From contig NZ_SSBJ01000050.1 of assembly GCF_004795055.1 (NCBI RefSeq), forward strand, positions 1 to 41,499: DNA of 41,499 nt. Direction: 5' to 3'. Of the stretch, positions 23,112-30,549 are shown piece by piece; positions within the stretch are counted from its first letter, which is position 1; every line of letters starts with the position of its first letter. Source of the DNA: Streptomyces sp. A1136 (GTDB taxonomy: Bacteria; Actinomycetota; Actinomycetes; Streptomycetales; Streptomycetaceae). The position numbers and the translations under genes were made by a program. The notes under the pieces were generated by a model, which was given only the letters and a program-made list of their open reading frames with translations, did no database searches and was not told the origin of the DNA.

Positions 23112-23741
23112 CTACAGGAGGGCGAGCAGCACGATCAGCAGCACCGCGCCCGCCACGGCCGGTGCGATGACCTCGTACGACCACCGGACCTCGACGTCGC
23201 CCCGGGCGCTCTCGCGCGCCGCCCCGCGTTCGGCGAGCTCCTGCAACTCGTCCACGACCTTGTCGGCGAGGGCCCGCGGCGGTCCCTGCGTGACCGCGCC
23301 CGCCGTTCGCTCGGGCCCCTTGGCGGCCGTCTCCACGCCCCGGCCGTACTGGCGCTGTGCCTTCTTGCGCTCGCGCAGGGACACCGGGACCGACCACAGC
23401 TGGTACTTCTCGCCCTCCGCCAGCACCTCCGCCGAATACCCGGCGCGCACCGCGTCCACGGAGCCCCAGGGCAGTTCGATGACCCGGAACGGATTGCGGA
23501 CCCGCATCCGGTCCTCGTTGGCGAAGACGGCCGGCCGGATGGTGAACGCGACGGTCAGCGGCACGGCGCAGAGGGCGACGGCCAGTCCGATCCAACGCGT
23601 CCTGCCGTCCCCGTACAGCACGGCGTCCCCGCACAGCCACACGATCATCGCGAGGGTCAGTACACCGGTCGCGATGGCCATGGACGAGCGGTAGACGCGG
23701 TCGGCGTAGACCGGCTCGGCGGCGGGCTGCTGGCTGCTCAT
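23112..23741 (-). CDS. Membrane protein with PH-like domain
   Basis: A 209-residue membrane protein: two hydrophobic helices near the N-terminus (SSMAIATGVLTLAMIVWLCG; IGLAVALCAVPLTVAFTI), then a bacterial PH-type domain (VFANEDRMRVRNPFRVIELPWGSVDAVRAGYS, near residues 72-103, then WSVPVSLRERKKAQRQ). A charged helix follows, and a last membrane segment (VAGAVLLIVLLALL) ends the protein. This N-TM2-PH-TM layout is common in actinobacteria with no assigned biochemical role. It starts at ATG 23739-23741, 25 bases after the sortase gene, and the VanZ-like gene follows within six bases. Confidence 0.82.
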   Translation of the reverse strand: MSSQQPAAEPVYADRVYRSSMAIATGVLTLAMIVWLCGDAVLYGDGRTRWIGLAVALCAVPLTVAFTIRPAVFANEDRMRVRNPFRVIELPWGSVDAVRAGYSAEVLAEGEKYQLWSVPVSLRERKKAQRQYGRGVETAAKGPERTAGAVTQGPPRALADKVVDELQELAERGAARESARGDVEVRWSYEVIAPAVAGAVLLIVLLALL

Positions 23742-23766
23742 GCGCCCGATTCTGCCTCACGCCGTC

Positions 23767-24372
23767 TCAGCCGACGAGATCGGCGTACAAGATGATGTTG
23801 TCGGGCCGGTGGCCGTCGGTGAGCTCGCCGCCGCAGGTGATGACGCGCAGCTCCGGGTGGGTGGTGTTCCCGTACACCTTGACGGTGGGGAACGTCTTCT
23901 TGCCGACTTGTTCCAGCTCGCGCACCCGAAAGACCGCGGTACCGCCGTCGGCCCGGGTGACGCTGATCTTGTCGCCGGTGCGGACGCGCGAGACGTCCTT
24001 GAGCACCCCGGGCCCGCGGACGGTGTCGAAGTGCCCGATCAGCACGGCCGGGCCGGTCTCACCGGGGGTGACGCCCTCGGTGTACCAGCCGATCTTGTCC
24101 CCGTCGGAGACCGACGGCACCTCGACGGTGCCGTCGGCGGCCAGGCCCAGTCGCAGCACGGGGGAGGCGTCCACCCCTGCCGAGGGGATGCGTACGCGTA
24201 CGGGCGCGGAGGCGGGCAGGGGCGTGGCCGTCGCCGGGGCGGCGGGCGCGGCCGTGGGGGTGACGGCGGGCGGCGCGGCGGGGACGGAACCAGCGGTGCC
24301 GGCGCCGCCGCAGCCGGTCAGGGCGGCGGCGAGGAGTACGGCGGCCGGGAGCGGGCGTGCGCGGTGGGTCAT
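23767..24372 (-). CDS. Class F sortase
   Basis: A 201-residue sortase of class F, a membrane-bound Cys transpeptidase or hydrolase that acts on cell-surface proteins. The N-terminus has a signal segment ending LAAALTGCGG, which reads as a lipobox (Cys near residue 21). A Pro/Ala linker and the catalytic barrel follow. The three catalytic residues are visible: His in VLIGHFDTVRG, Cys in LRVITCGGEL, and Arg in GHRPDNIIL. ATG 24370-24372 lies eight bases after a GGAG. The leader DNA before it is a perfect 17-bp tandem duplication carrying two GGAG copies. It is downstream of a candidate substrate gene. Confidence 0.92.
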   Translation of the reverse strand: MTHRARPLPAAVLLAAALTGCGGAGTAGSVPAAPPAVTPTAAPAAPATATPLPASAPVRVRIPSAGVDASPVLRLGLAADGTVEVPSVSDGDKIGWYTEGVTPGETGPAVLIGHFDTVRGPGVLKDVSRVRTGDKISVTRADGGTAVFRVRELEQVGKKTFPTVKVYGNTTHPELRVITCGGELTDGHRPDNIILYADLVG

Positions 24373-24375
24373 CGG

Positions 24376-24409
24376 GGGCTCCGGGGAAACGAGGGCTCCG
24401 GGGAAACGA
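24376..24409 (-). repeat. 17-bp tandem duplication containing the sortase ribosome binding site
   Basis: GGGCTCCGGGGAAACGA occurs at 24376-24392 and 24393-24409 exactly. On the minus strand each copy carries CCCCGGAGCCC, so the Shine-Dalgarno element is duplicated in tandem, one copy at a normal distance from the ATG and one 17 bases further upstream. Confidence 0.9.
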
Positions 24410-24412
24410 GGG

Positions 24413-24443
24413 CCGGCGGGCCACCGCGGAGGTGGCCCGCCGG
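24413..24443 (-). terminator. Stem-loop between the surface protein and sortase genes
   Basis: Perfect 13-bp stem CCGGCGGGCCACC (24413-24425) with GGTGGCCCGCCGG (24431-24443), loop of five. It could partially terminate the surface protein transcript and set the ratio of substrate to sortase. Confidence 0.8.
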
Positions 24444-24474
24444 AGGCAGGTCGGGGAAGGGCGCGCCGTACGCG

Positions 24475-25506
24475 TCAGCGCCGGGCGCGGCGGCGGATCA
24501 GAAAGGCGGCCCCGACCGCGGCCGGCACGGCGGCCAGTCCGACGCCGGCGGCCGCGGTGGTGGCGTCGCCGGTGTCCTCGGCGGCGATCTCGGCCCCGGC
24601 GGCGACCCCACCCCGGGGCACGACCGCGGTCTGCGCACCCGCCTGCGGCTTCACGTCGGCGACCGGCTTGACGCCGGCCTGGGCGGCCGGCAGGGCGGCC
24701 GGCCTGGTGGAGGACGTGGCGGTGGCGGACGTGGCGGTGGCGGACGGGGTGGGCTTCGGCGCGGGCTTGTCGGCGCCCTGGTCCTCCGTGACCTTGTAGT
24801 CCGGCTCGCAGCCCTTGGGCAGAGTCGGGAAGGAGGTGTGCCCGAGCGGCGTGTCACCGCCCTGGGCCTTCCACTCGAAGATGGGCGCGGCGCCGCTCGG
24901 GTTGACGATGCGGGCGATGATGCCGTCGGACGCGGGCAGCGCGGGGAAGGTGCGGTCCAGGTGGCGCCAGTCGTCGGTGACGTCCGTCCGGATGGTGACC
25001 TCCGGGCCCGCGGGGGACATGGACACGTCGGCGAAGAAGGCCCCGCCGAGGGCGACCTGCTTGGCCTCGGTCCCGCAGACCGGGCCGGTCTTGCCCTTCG
25101 GCAGCGGGTAGGACCTGGCCACCCCGTCCGTCGTGACGACGAGCACCGGGGCGGCGGTGTCGGCCTTGGTGAGCTTGAGCCGTAGACCGTCGGCCGTCAG
25201 AGCCGGGTGCGTGCGGTCCACGACCGCCACCACGCGGACCATGTAGTCGTCGCCCGGCTTCCAGTTCGGGCCCACGGCGCGGATCCACGCCTCGGGACCC
25301 TCGGCCTTGTTGCGCAGTACCGCGACCAGGCCCTCGCCGATGTAGACCGGCTCGCCCGCGTAGCGGCCGTCGTCCGACGCCGATCCGGTCGCCCCGGCCC
25401 CCGCGGCGGTCTGCGGGGCGGGCACGGCGAGCGCCGTCGCGGCCGGTGCGAGCAGGGCGCCGGCGAGGGCGGCGGTGACGATCGAGGTGCGGATGACGGA
25501 ACGCAT
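24475..25506 (-). CDS. Cell-surface protein with C-terminal membrane anchor, candidate sortase F substrate
   Basis: A 343-residue exported protein. The start ATG (25504-25506) follows GGAG by about six bases. A signal peptide (RTSIVTAALAGALLAPAATALA) is followed by about 220 residues of mainly beta-type sequence with a Cys pair (GPVCGTEA; LPKGCEPDY). Then comes a Thr/Ser/Pro/Ala stalk (about residues 235-295) and a C-terminal hydrophobic helix (AAAGVGLAAVPAAVGAAFLI) with a basic end RRRARR. That stalk-helix-basic tail layout is a cell-wall sorting signal, but there is no LPXTG. The nearest candidate is VVPRGGVAAGAE before the helix. It lies directly upstream of the class F sortase. The fold is not recognised. 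Confidence 0.8.
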   Translation of the reverse strand: MRSVIRTSIVTAALAGALLAPAATALAVPAPQTAAGAGATGSASDDGRYAGEPVYIGEGLVAVLRNKAEGPEAWIRAVGPNWKPGDDYMVRVVAVVDRTHPALTADGLRLKLTKADTAAPVLVVTTDGVARSYPLPKGKTGPVCGTEAKQVALGGAFFADVSMSPAGPEVTIRTDVTDDWRHLDRTFPALPASDGIIARIVNPSGAAPIFEWKAQGGDTPLGHTSFPTLPKGCEPDYKVTEDQGADKPAPKPTPSATATSATATSSTRPAALPAAQAGVKPVADVKPQAGAQTAVVPRGGVAAGAEIAAEDTGDATTAAAGVGLAAVPAAVGAAFLIRRRARR

Positions 25507-25761
25507 GACGACTCCGGGAAGCATTGTCGCGGGAAAGGGGGAGAGTCGCATGCCCGCGTTTTTCCCTGTCGGGCTTTCACCGGTGAGGTCTGGCGGGCTG
25601 CCGAAGAGAAATTTACGGATCGTGTTCGACGGCGCCGTGGGCTTTCCGTCCATGCCGTGTAACAGCAAAAGCGGAGGTCAGCGGTCCGCAGGGCGAGCCG
25701 CGCCCGGACGCCCACCGCGCCCGGATGCGGGAGGTCGCGCGCAGATGTGCACCGGCGGGGG

Positions 25762-25791
25762 GTGACATGTCGCTACGCGCGTAGATATGCT
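25762..25791 (+). promoter_or_regulatory. deoC promoter with perfect CTACGCGCGTAG operator inside the spacer
   Basis: GTGACA (25762-25767) and TATGCT (25786-25791) are separated by 18 bases. The perfect palindrome at 25773-25784 lies wholly within this spacer. The -10 ends six bases before GTG 25798, so the transcript should start at or next to the start codon. This is the clearest promoter-operator unit of the set. Confidence 0.8.
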
Positions 25792-25797
25792 CATCTG

Positions 25798-26766
25798 GTG
25801 ACCATGCCCACCACCCTCACCGCATTCGCCGACGTGACGACGTCCGACAGTGCGCTGCGCCGCTTCCTGCACGGGCTGCCCGGCGTAGACGCAGTCGGAC
25901 TGGAGGCCCGCGCGGCCTCCCTCGGCACCCGCTCGATCAAGACGACGGCCAAGGCGTACGCCATCGACCTGGCCATCTCGATGATCGACCTGACCACGCT
26001 TGAGGGTGCGGACACCCCGGGCAAGGTGCGGGCGCTCTCCGCCAAGGCCGTCAACCCCGACCCCACCGACCGCACGACGCCCAAGACCGCCGCGGTCTGC
26101 GTCTACCCGGACATGGTGGCCACCGCCAAGGCCGCGCTGAACGGCGCCGACGTCAAGGTGGCCTCCGTCGCGACCGCCTTCCCGGCCGGCCGTGCCGCGC
26201 TGCCCGTCAAGCTCGCGGACACCCGTGACGCCGTCGCCGCGGGCGCCGACGAGATCGACATGGTCATCGACCGTGGCGCCTTCCTCGCCGGCCGCTACCT
26301 GGAGACGTACGAGCTGATCAAGGCCGTCAAGGAGGCGTGCGTACGTCCCGACGGGACCGAGGCGCGCCTCAAGGTGATCTTCGAGACCGGCGAGCTCTCC
26401 ACGTACGACAACATCCGCCGCGCCTCCTGGATCGGCATGATCGCGGGCGCCGACTTCATCAAGACCTCCACCGGCAAGGTCGGCGTCAACGCGACCCCCG
26501 CCAACACCCTCCTGATGCTCGAAGCCGTCCGCGACTTCAAGGAGCAGACCGGAATCCAGATCGGTGTGAAGCCGGCCGGCGGCATCCGCACCACCAAGGA
26601 CGCGATCAAATTCCTGGTCCTGGTCAACGAGACCGCGGGCGAGGACTGGCTGAGCAACCACTGGTTCCGTTTCGGCGCCTCCAGCCTGCTCAACGACCTG
26701 CTGATGCAGCGCCAGAAGCTGAGCACCGGGCGCTACTCCGGTCCCGACTACGTGACGGTGGACTGA
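25798..26766 (+). CDS. deoC: Deoxyribose-phosphate aldolase
   Basis: A 322-residue class I aldolase that splits 2-deoxyribose-5-phosphate into glyceraldehyde-3-phosphate and acetaldehyde. The Schiff-base Lys222 lies in ADFIKTSTGK, and the second lysine region KPAGGIRTTKDA lies near 258-269. ISMIDLTTLEG near residue 61 is the N-terminal signature. It is the long form of about 320 residues, unlike the 260-residue E. coli type. GTG 25798 fits the leaderless promoter; ATG 25804, two codons later, is the alternative. The gene is seven bases from an aldehyde dehydrogenase gene that can remove the acetaldehyde. Confidence 0.94.
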   Translation: MTMPTTLTAFADVTTSDSALRRFLHGLPGVDAVGLEARAASLGTRSIKTTAKAYAIDLAISMIDLTTLEGADTPGKVRALSAKAVNPDPTDRTTPKTAAVCVYPDMVATAKAALNGADVKVASVATAFPAGRAALPVKLADTRDAVAAGADEIDMVIDRGAFLAGRYLETYELIKAVKEACVRPDGTEARLKVIFETGELSTYDNIRRASWIGMIAGADFIKTSTGKVGVNATPANTLLMLEAVRDFKEQTGIQIGVKPAGGIRTTKDAIKFLVLVNETAGEDWLSNHWFRFGASSLLNDLLMQRQKLSTGRYSGPDYVTVD

Positions 26767-26773
26767 GACCCTC

Positions 26774-28216
26774 ATGAACAAGCCTTCCCTCTTCGAGTAC
26801 GCACCGGCTCCCGAGTCCCGCTCGGTCGTCGACATCGCCCCCTCCTACGGGCTCTTCATCGACGGCGAGTTCACCGACGCCGCCGACGGCAAGGTCTTCA
26901 AGACCGTCTCGCCGTCGTCCGAGGAAGTCCTCTCCGAGGTCGCCCGGGCCGGCGCCGCCGATGTCGACCGCGCCGTCAAGGCCGCCCGCAAGGCCTTCGA
27001 GAAGTGGTCCGCGCTGCCCGGCTCCGAGCGCGCCAAGTACCTCTTCCGCATCGCCCGGATCATCCAGGAGCGCAGCCGCGAGCTGGCCGTCCTGGAGACC
27101 CTGGACAACGGCAAGCCGATCAGGGAGACCCGCGACGCGGACCTCCCGCTGGTCGCCGCGCACTTCTTCTACTACGCGGGCTGGGCCGACAAGCTCGACC
27201 ACGCCGGCTACGGCGCGAACCCGCGCCCGCTGGGCGTGGCCGGTCAGGTCATCCCGTGGAACTTCCCGCTGCTGATGCTGGCCTGGAAGATCGCCCCGGC
27301 GCTCGCCACCGGCAACACGGTCGTCCTCAAGCCCGCCGAGACCACCCCGCTGTCCGCCCTGTTCTTCGCGGACATCTGCCGTCAGGCGGGGCTGCCCAAG
27401 GGCGTCGTCAACATCCTCCCGGGCTACGGGGACGCGGGCGCGGCGCTCGTCGGGCACTCCGACGTCAACAAGGTCGCCTTCACCGGCTCGACCGCGGTCG
27501 GCAAGGCCATCGCCCGCCAGATCGCCGGTACGGACAAGAGGGCCACCCTGGAGCTGGGCGGCAAGGGCGCCAACATCGTCTTCGACGACGCCCCCATCGA
27601 CCAGGCCGTCGAGGGCATCGTCACCGGCATCTTCTTCAACCAGGGCCAGGTCTGCTGCGCGGGCTCGCGCCTGCTGGTCCAGGAGTCGATCCACGACGAG
27701 CTGTTGGACTCCCTCAAGCGCCGGCTGTCCACGCTGCGCCTGGGCGACCCGCTCGACAAGAACACCGACATCGGCGCGATCAACTCCGCCGAGCAGTTGG
27801 CCCGGATCACGGCGCTCGCCGAGACCGGTGAGGCCGAGGGTGCCGAGCGCTGGTCCCCGGCGTGCGAGCTGCCGTCGGCCGGTTACTGGTTCGCGCCGAC
27901 CCTCTTCACCAACGTCACCCAGGCGCACACCGTCGCCCGTGACGAGATCTTCGGCCCGGTGCTGTCCGTGCTGACCTTCCGCACGCCCGACGAGGCCGTC
28001 GCGAAGGCCAACAACAGCCAGTACGGCCTGTCCGCCGGCATCTGGACGGAGAAGGGCTCGCGCATCCTCGCGGTCGCGGGCAAGCTCCGGGCCGGTGTGG
28101 TGTGGGCCAACACGTTCAACAAGTTCGACCCGACCTCGCCCTTCGGCGGTTACAAGGAGTCGGGCTTCGGCCGCGAAGGCGGCCGCCACGGTCTGGAGGC
28201 CTACCTCGATGTCTGA
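26774..28216 (+). CDS. Aldehyde dehydrogenase (likely acetaldehyde-oxidising)
   Basis: A 480-residue NAD(P)-dependent aldehyde dehydrogenase of normal length. The active-site residues are all present: Asn163 in IPWNFPLLM, Glu260 in LELGGKGANIV, catalytic Cys294 in NQGQVCCAGSR, and the C-terminal FGGYKESGFGREGG. It follows deoC by seven bases in the same transcript, so the natural substrate is probably the acetaldehyde released by DeoC, converted to acetate. The stop overlaps the next start by eight bases (28209-28216). Confidence 0.92.
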   Translation: MNKPSLFEYAPAPESRSVVDIAPSYGLFIDGEFTDAADGKVFKTVSPSSEEVLSEVARAGAADVDRAVKAARKAFEKWSALPGSERAKYLFRIARIIQERSRELAVLETLDNGKPIRETRDADLPLVAAHFFYYAGWADKLDHAGYGANPRPLGVAGQVIPWNFPLLMLAWKIAPALATGNTVVLKPAETTPLSALFFADICRQAGLPKGVVNILPGYGDAGAALVGHSDVNKVAFTGSTAVGKAIARQIAGTDKRATLELGGKGANIVFDDAPIDQAVEGIVTGIFFNQGQVCCAGSRLLVQESIHDELLDSLKRRLSTLRLGDPLDKNTDIGAINSAEQLARITALAETGEAEGAERWSPACELPSAGYWFAPTLFTNVTQAHTVARDEIFGPVLSVLTFRTPDEAVAKANNSQYGLSAGIWTEKGSRILAVAGKLRAGVVWANTFNKFDPTSPFGGYKESGFGREGGRHGLEAYLDV

Positions 28217-29105
28217 GTCCTCTGTGCGTCTGAACGTCTTCAAGACCTACAAGCTGTACGTCGGGGGCAAGTTCCCCCGCTCCGAGAGCGGCCGGGTGTA
28301 CGAAGTGACGGACTCGAAGGGCAACTGGCTGGCCAACGCCCCGCTGTCCTCCCGCAAGGACGCGCGTGACGCGGTCGTCGCCGCCCGCAAGGCGTTCGGC
28401 GGCTGGGCGGGCGCGACCGCGTACAACCGCGGGCAGGTGCTCTACCGCGTCGCCGAGATGCTGGAGGGGCGCCGGGAGCAGTTCGTCCGCGAGGTCGGCG
28501 AGGCCGAGGGGCTGTCCAAGTCCAAGGCGGCGGCCGTCGTGGACGCGGCCGTCGACCGGTGGGTCTGGTACGCGGGCTGGACCGACAAGATCGGCCAGGT
28601 CGTGGGCGCGGCCAACCCCGTCGCGGGCCCGTACTTCAACCTCTCCACCCCGGAGCCGACCGGTGTCGTCACCGTCGTGGCCCCGCAGGACTCGTCGTTC
28701 CTCGGCCTGGTCTCGGTGATCGCCCCGGTCATCGCGACGGGCAACACGGTCGTCGTGATCGCCTCGGAGAAGTCGCCCCTGCCCGCCCTCTCGCTGGGCG
28801 AGGTGCTGGCCACCTCCGACCTGCCGGGCGGTGTGGTCAACATCCTGTCCGGCAAGGCCGCCGAGATGGGTCCGCACCTGGCGTCCCACCAGGACGTCAA
28901 CGCGATCGACCTGGCGGGCGCCGACGCGGCGCTGGCCAAGGAGCTGGAGATCGCCGCGGCCGACAACCTCAAGCGCGTTCTGCGTCCACAGCCTGTGGAC
29001 GACTGGAGCGCCGACCCGGGTACGTCCCGCATGACGGCGTTCCTGGAGACCAAGACGGTCTGGCACCCCACGGGTTCGCTGGGCGCGTCCGGCTCGTCCT
29101 ACTAG
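28209..29105 (+). CDS. Truncated aldehyde-dehydrogenase-like protein without catalytic residues
   Basis: A 298-residue relative of the preceding enzyme, covering the N-terminal cofactor-binding half: KTYKLYVGGKFPRSESGRVYEV, RDAVVAARKAFGGWAGATAYNRGQVLYR, WVWYAGWTDKIGQVVG. The oxyanion Asn motif (PWNFP) is replaced by APQDSSFLG. The Glu motif and the catalytic Cys segment are absent, and the protein stops where that domain would continue. The frame is clean and the start overlaps the previous stop (coupled translation), so it looks maintained rather than decayed. A structural or regulatory partner of the active dehydrogenase is the likely role. Confidence 0.85.
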   Translation: MSESSVRLNVFKTYKLYVGGKFPRSESGRVYEVTDSKGNWLANAPLSSRKDARDAVVAARKAFGGWAGATAYNRGQVLYRVAEMLEGRREQFVREVGEAEGLSKSKAAAVVDAAVDRWVWYAGWTDKIGQVVGAANPVAGPYFNLSTPEPTGVVTVVAPQDSSFLGLVSVIAPVIATGNTVVVIASEKSPLPALSLGEVLATSDLPGGVVNILSGKAAEMGPHLASHQDVNAIDLAGADAALAKELEIAAADNLKRVLRPQPVDDWSADPGTSRMTAFLETKTVWHPTGSLGASGSSY

Positions 29106-29129
29106 TCCCACAGGACGGCCCGCGAAACC

Positions 29130-29166
29130 GGCCCCGGCAGCGCCCCCCCCCCGCGCTGTCGGGGCC
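29130..29166. terminator. Terminator between the dehydrogenase operon and a convergent gene
   Basis: GGCCCCGGCAGCGC (29130-29143) pairs with GCGCTGTCGGGGCC (29153-29166), 14 bp with one wobble, loop of nine C residues, followed by TTC. It sits between converging genes and probably serves both. Confidence 0.82.
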
Positions 29167-29191
29167 TTCGGCGTCGTGGGACCGCCCGCGG

Positions 29192-29542
29192 TTACTTCCC
29201 GGCGGGCAGCAGCGGGCCGAGGAGCGAGCTCGCGGCGGCGGTGGGCAGTTCGCCGACCGAGGGGCCCTGGGTCAGGACGCCGGTCACCATGGTGGTGCCG
29301 ACCGCCGGGAAGTCCGCGACCTTCGTACCCACGCCGTTGTCGAGGGGGTCCACCCCGGTGTGGGCCAGCGGGTTCACCTTGAGGTTCGCGATCGGGTCGG
29401 TGACACCGGCCAGGGCCGCCGGGACGGAGAGTTCGCCCGCCTGCGCGCCGCCGGCGGCCATCGCCAGGGCCGCACCGGCCATCGAGAGGGTGAGGCCGGC
29501 GGTACGGAGGGTGCCGGTGCCGGGGGCTGCGTGACGTGCCAT
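29192..29542 (-). CDS. Small secreted protein of unknown function
   Basis: A 116-residue precursor starting at ATG 29540-29542. The signal peptide has a hydrophobic core LTLSMAGAALAMAAGGAQA with likely cleavage near residue 35. The mature part, about 80 residues, has no Cys and contains DPIANLKVNPLAHTGVDPLDNGVGTKVADF and a closing SSLLGPLLPAGK. The general style resembles the 87-residue protein at 20850-21113. No function can be assigned. It is convergent with the aldehyde dehydrogenase operon and divergent from the uridine-kinase-like gene. Confidence 0.78.
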   Translation of the reverse strand: MARHAAPGTGTLRTAGLTLSMAGAALAMAAGGAQAGELSVPAALAGVTDPIANLKVNPLAHTGVDPLDNGVGTKVADFPAVGTTMVTGVLTQGPSVGELPTAAASSLLGPLLPAGK

Positions 29543-29701
29543 GAGGTTCCCGCCTGTGGTCGTAGTCGCGTGCGCACGCAGCGTAGTGGAGGTCGGGGCG
29601 CGGTTTCCAACCGGCCGTGCGGTGCGGGCGGATGTGAGAGTGCTCGCAGGACGCGTCACGGATGTACCCATAGGGGTCGTCATGCCTCACACTGGTGACC
29701 C

Positions 29702-30334
29702 GTGAGCTCCTCCTCCCCCCTTCCCACGCGCGTCGTCCTGCTGACCGGGCCCTCGGGCTCCGGCAAGTCCTCGCTCGCGGCCCGCTCGGGCCTGCCCGTG
29801 CTGCGCCTGGACGACTTCTACAAGGAGGGCGACGACCCGACCCTGCCGCTGGTCGAGGGCAGCTCGGACATCGACTGGGACTCGCCGCTGTCGTGGGACG
29901 CCGACGCGGCGGTCGCCGCGATCGCGGAACTGTGCGCGGCGGGGCGGACCGAGGTGCCGGTGTACTCCATCGCGACGTCCTCGCGGACGGGTTCGGAGAC
30001 GCTGGACATAGCCCGCACCCCGCTGTTCATCGCGGAGGGGATCTTCGCCGCCGACATCGTGGCCCGGTGCCAGGAGCTGGGGCTGCTCGCGGACGCGATC
30101 TGCCTGCGGGGGCGTCCGTCGACCACCTTCCGCCGGCGGCTGGCGCGCGACCTGCGCGAGGGGCGCAAGTCGGTGCCGTTCCTGCTGCGCAGGGGCTGGC
30201 GGCTGATGCGGGCGGAGCGGGGGATCGTGGCGCGGCACACGGCGCTGGGCGCGTACCCGTGTGCGCGGGACGAAGCCCTGGGCCGCCTGGCCGCCTGCGC
30301 GGCCGGCCGCCACCGCACCCCCACCCCGGCCTGA
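29702..30334 (+). CDS. Uridine kinase-like P-loop protein
   Basis: A 210-residue P-loop kinase-like protein. Walker A GPSGSGKSS is at residues 16-24, followed by LRLDDFYKEGDDPTLPL (the Asp-Asp-Phe-Tyr segment of uridine kinases, near 35-51), DWDSPLSWD and FIAEGIFAADIV. An Arg-rich lid (RPSTTFRRRLARDLREGRKS) follows. It probably phosphorylates uridine or a related nucleoside, complementing the catabolic genes here. It carries no CTACGCGCGTAG site. GTG 29702 has no clear Shine-Dalgarno and only a weak -10-like CACACT (29688-29693) upstream. Confidence 0.83.
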   Translation: MSSSSPLPTRVVLLTGPSGSGKSSLAARSGLPVLRLDDFYKEGDDPTLPLVEGSSDIDWDSPLSWDADAAVAAIAELCAAGRTEVPVYSIATSSRTGSETLDIARTPLFIAEGIFAADIVARCQELGLLADAICLRGRPSTTFRRRLARDLREGRKSVPFLLRRGWRLMRAERGIVARHTALGAYPCARDEALGRLAACAAGRHRTPTPA

Positions 30335-30446
30335 CCCCACCCCACCACCGCTTCCCGACTCCGCGGCGGTGCGCTCGGCCGCGCCGACCACCCTGCGGGT
30401 GCGCGCTTGCGCCGGGTGTCCTCCGGCGCCGGGGCGGGGCATGCGA

Positions 30447-30490
30447 AAAGGCGGGATCATGCGGACCCCCGGCCGCTTGATCCCGCCTTT
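30447..30490. terminator. Bidirectional terminator between the uridine-kinase-like gene and sigQ
   Basis: AAAGGCGGGATCA (30447-30459) and TGATCCCGCCTTT (30478-30490) form a perfect 13-bp stem with an 18-base loop that has its own short GCGG/CCGC stem. A-rich and T-rich ends make it effective in both directions for two converging genes. Confidence 0.9.
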
Positions 30491-30549
30491 CCCCCCCGCG
30501 GCCCCCGCCCACCCCCGTGGGACGGGCCCCCCTGGCCCGATGGTCTTCG

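Noticed and set aside
24190..24200. CGTACGCGTACG in the sortase gene and TACGCGTAG near 17925 as further operator copies
   Set aside because: They lie inside coding DNA and lack the CGCGCG-type centre spacing of CTACGCGCGTAG; likewise CACGCGCGTC near 29726 lacks the flanking TA steps.
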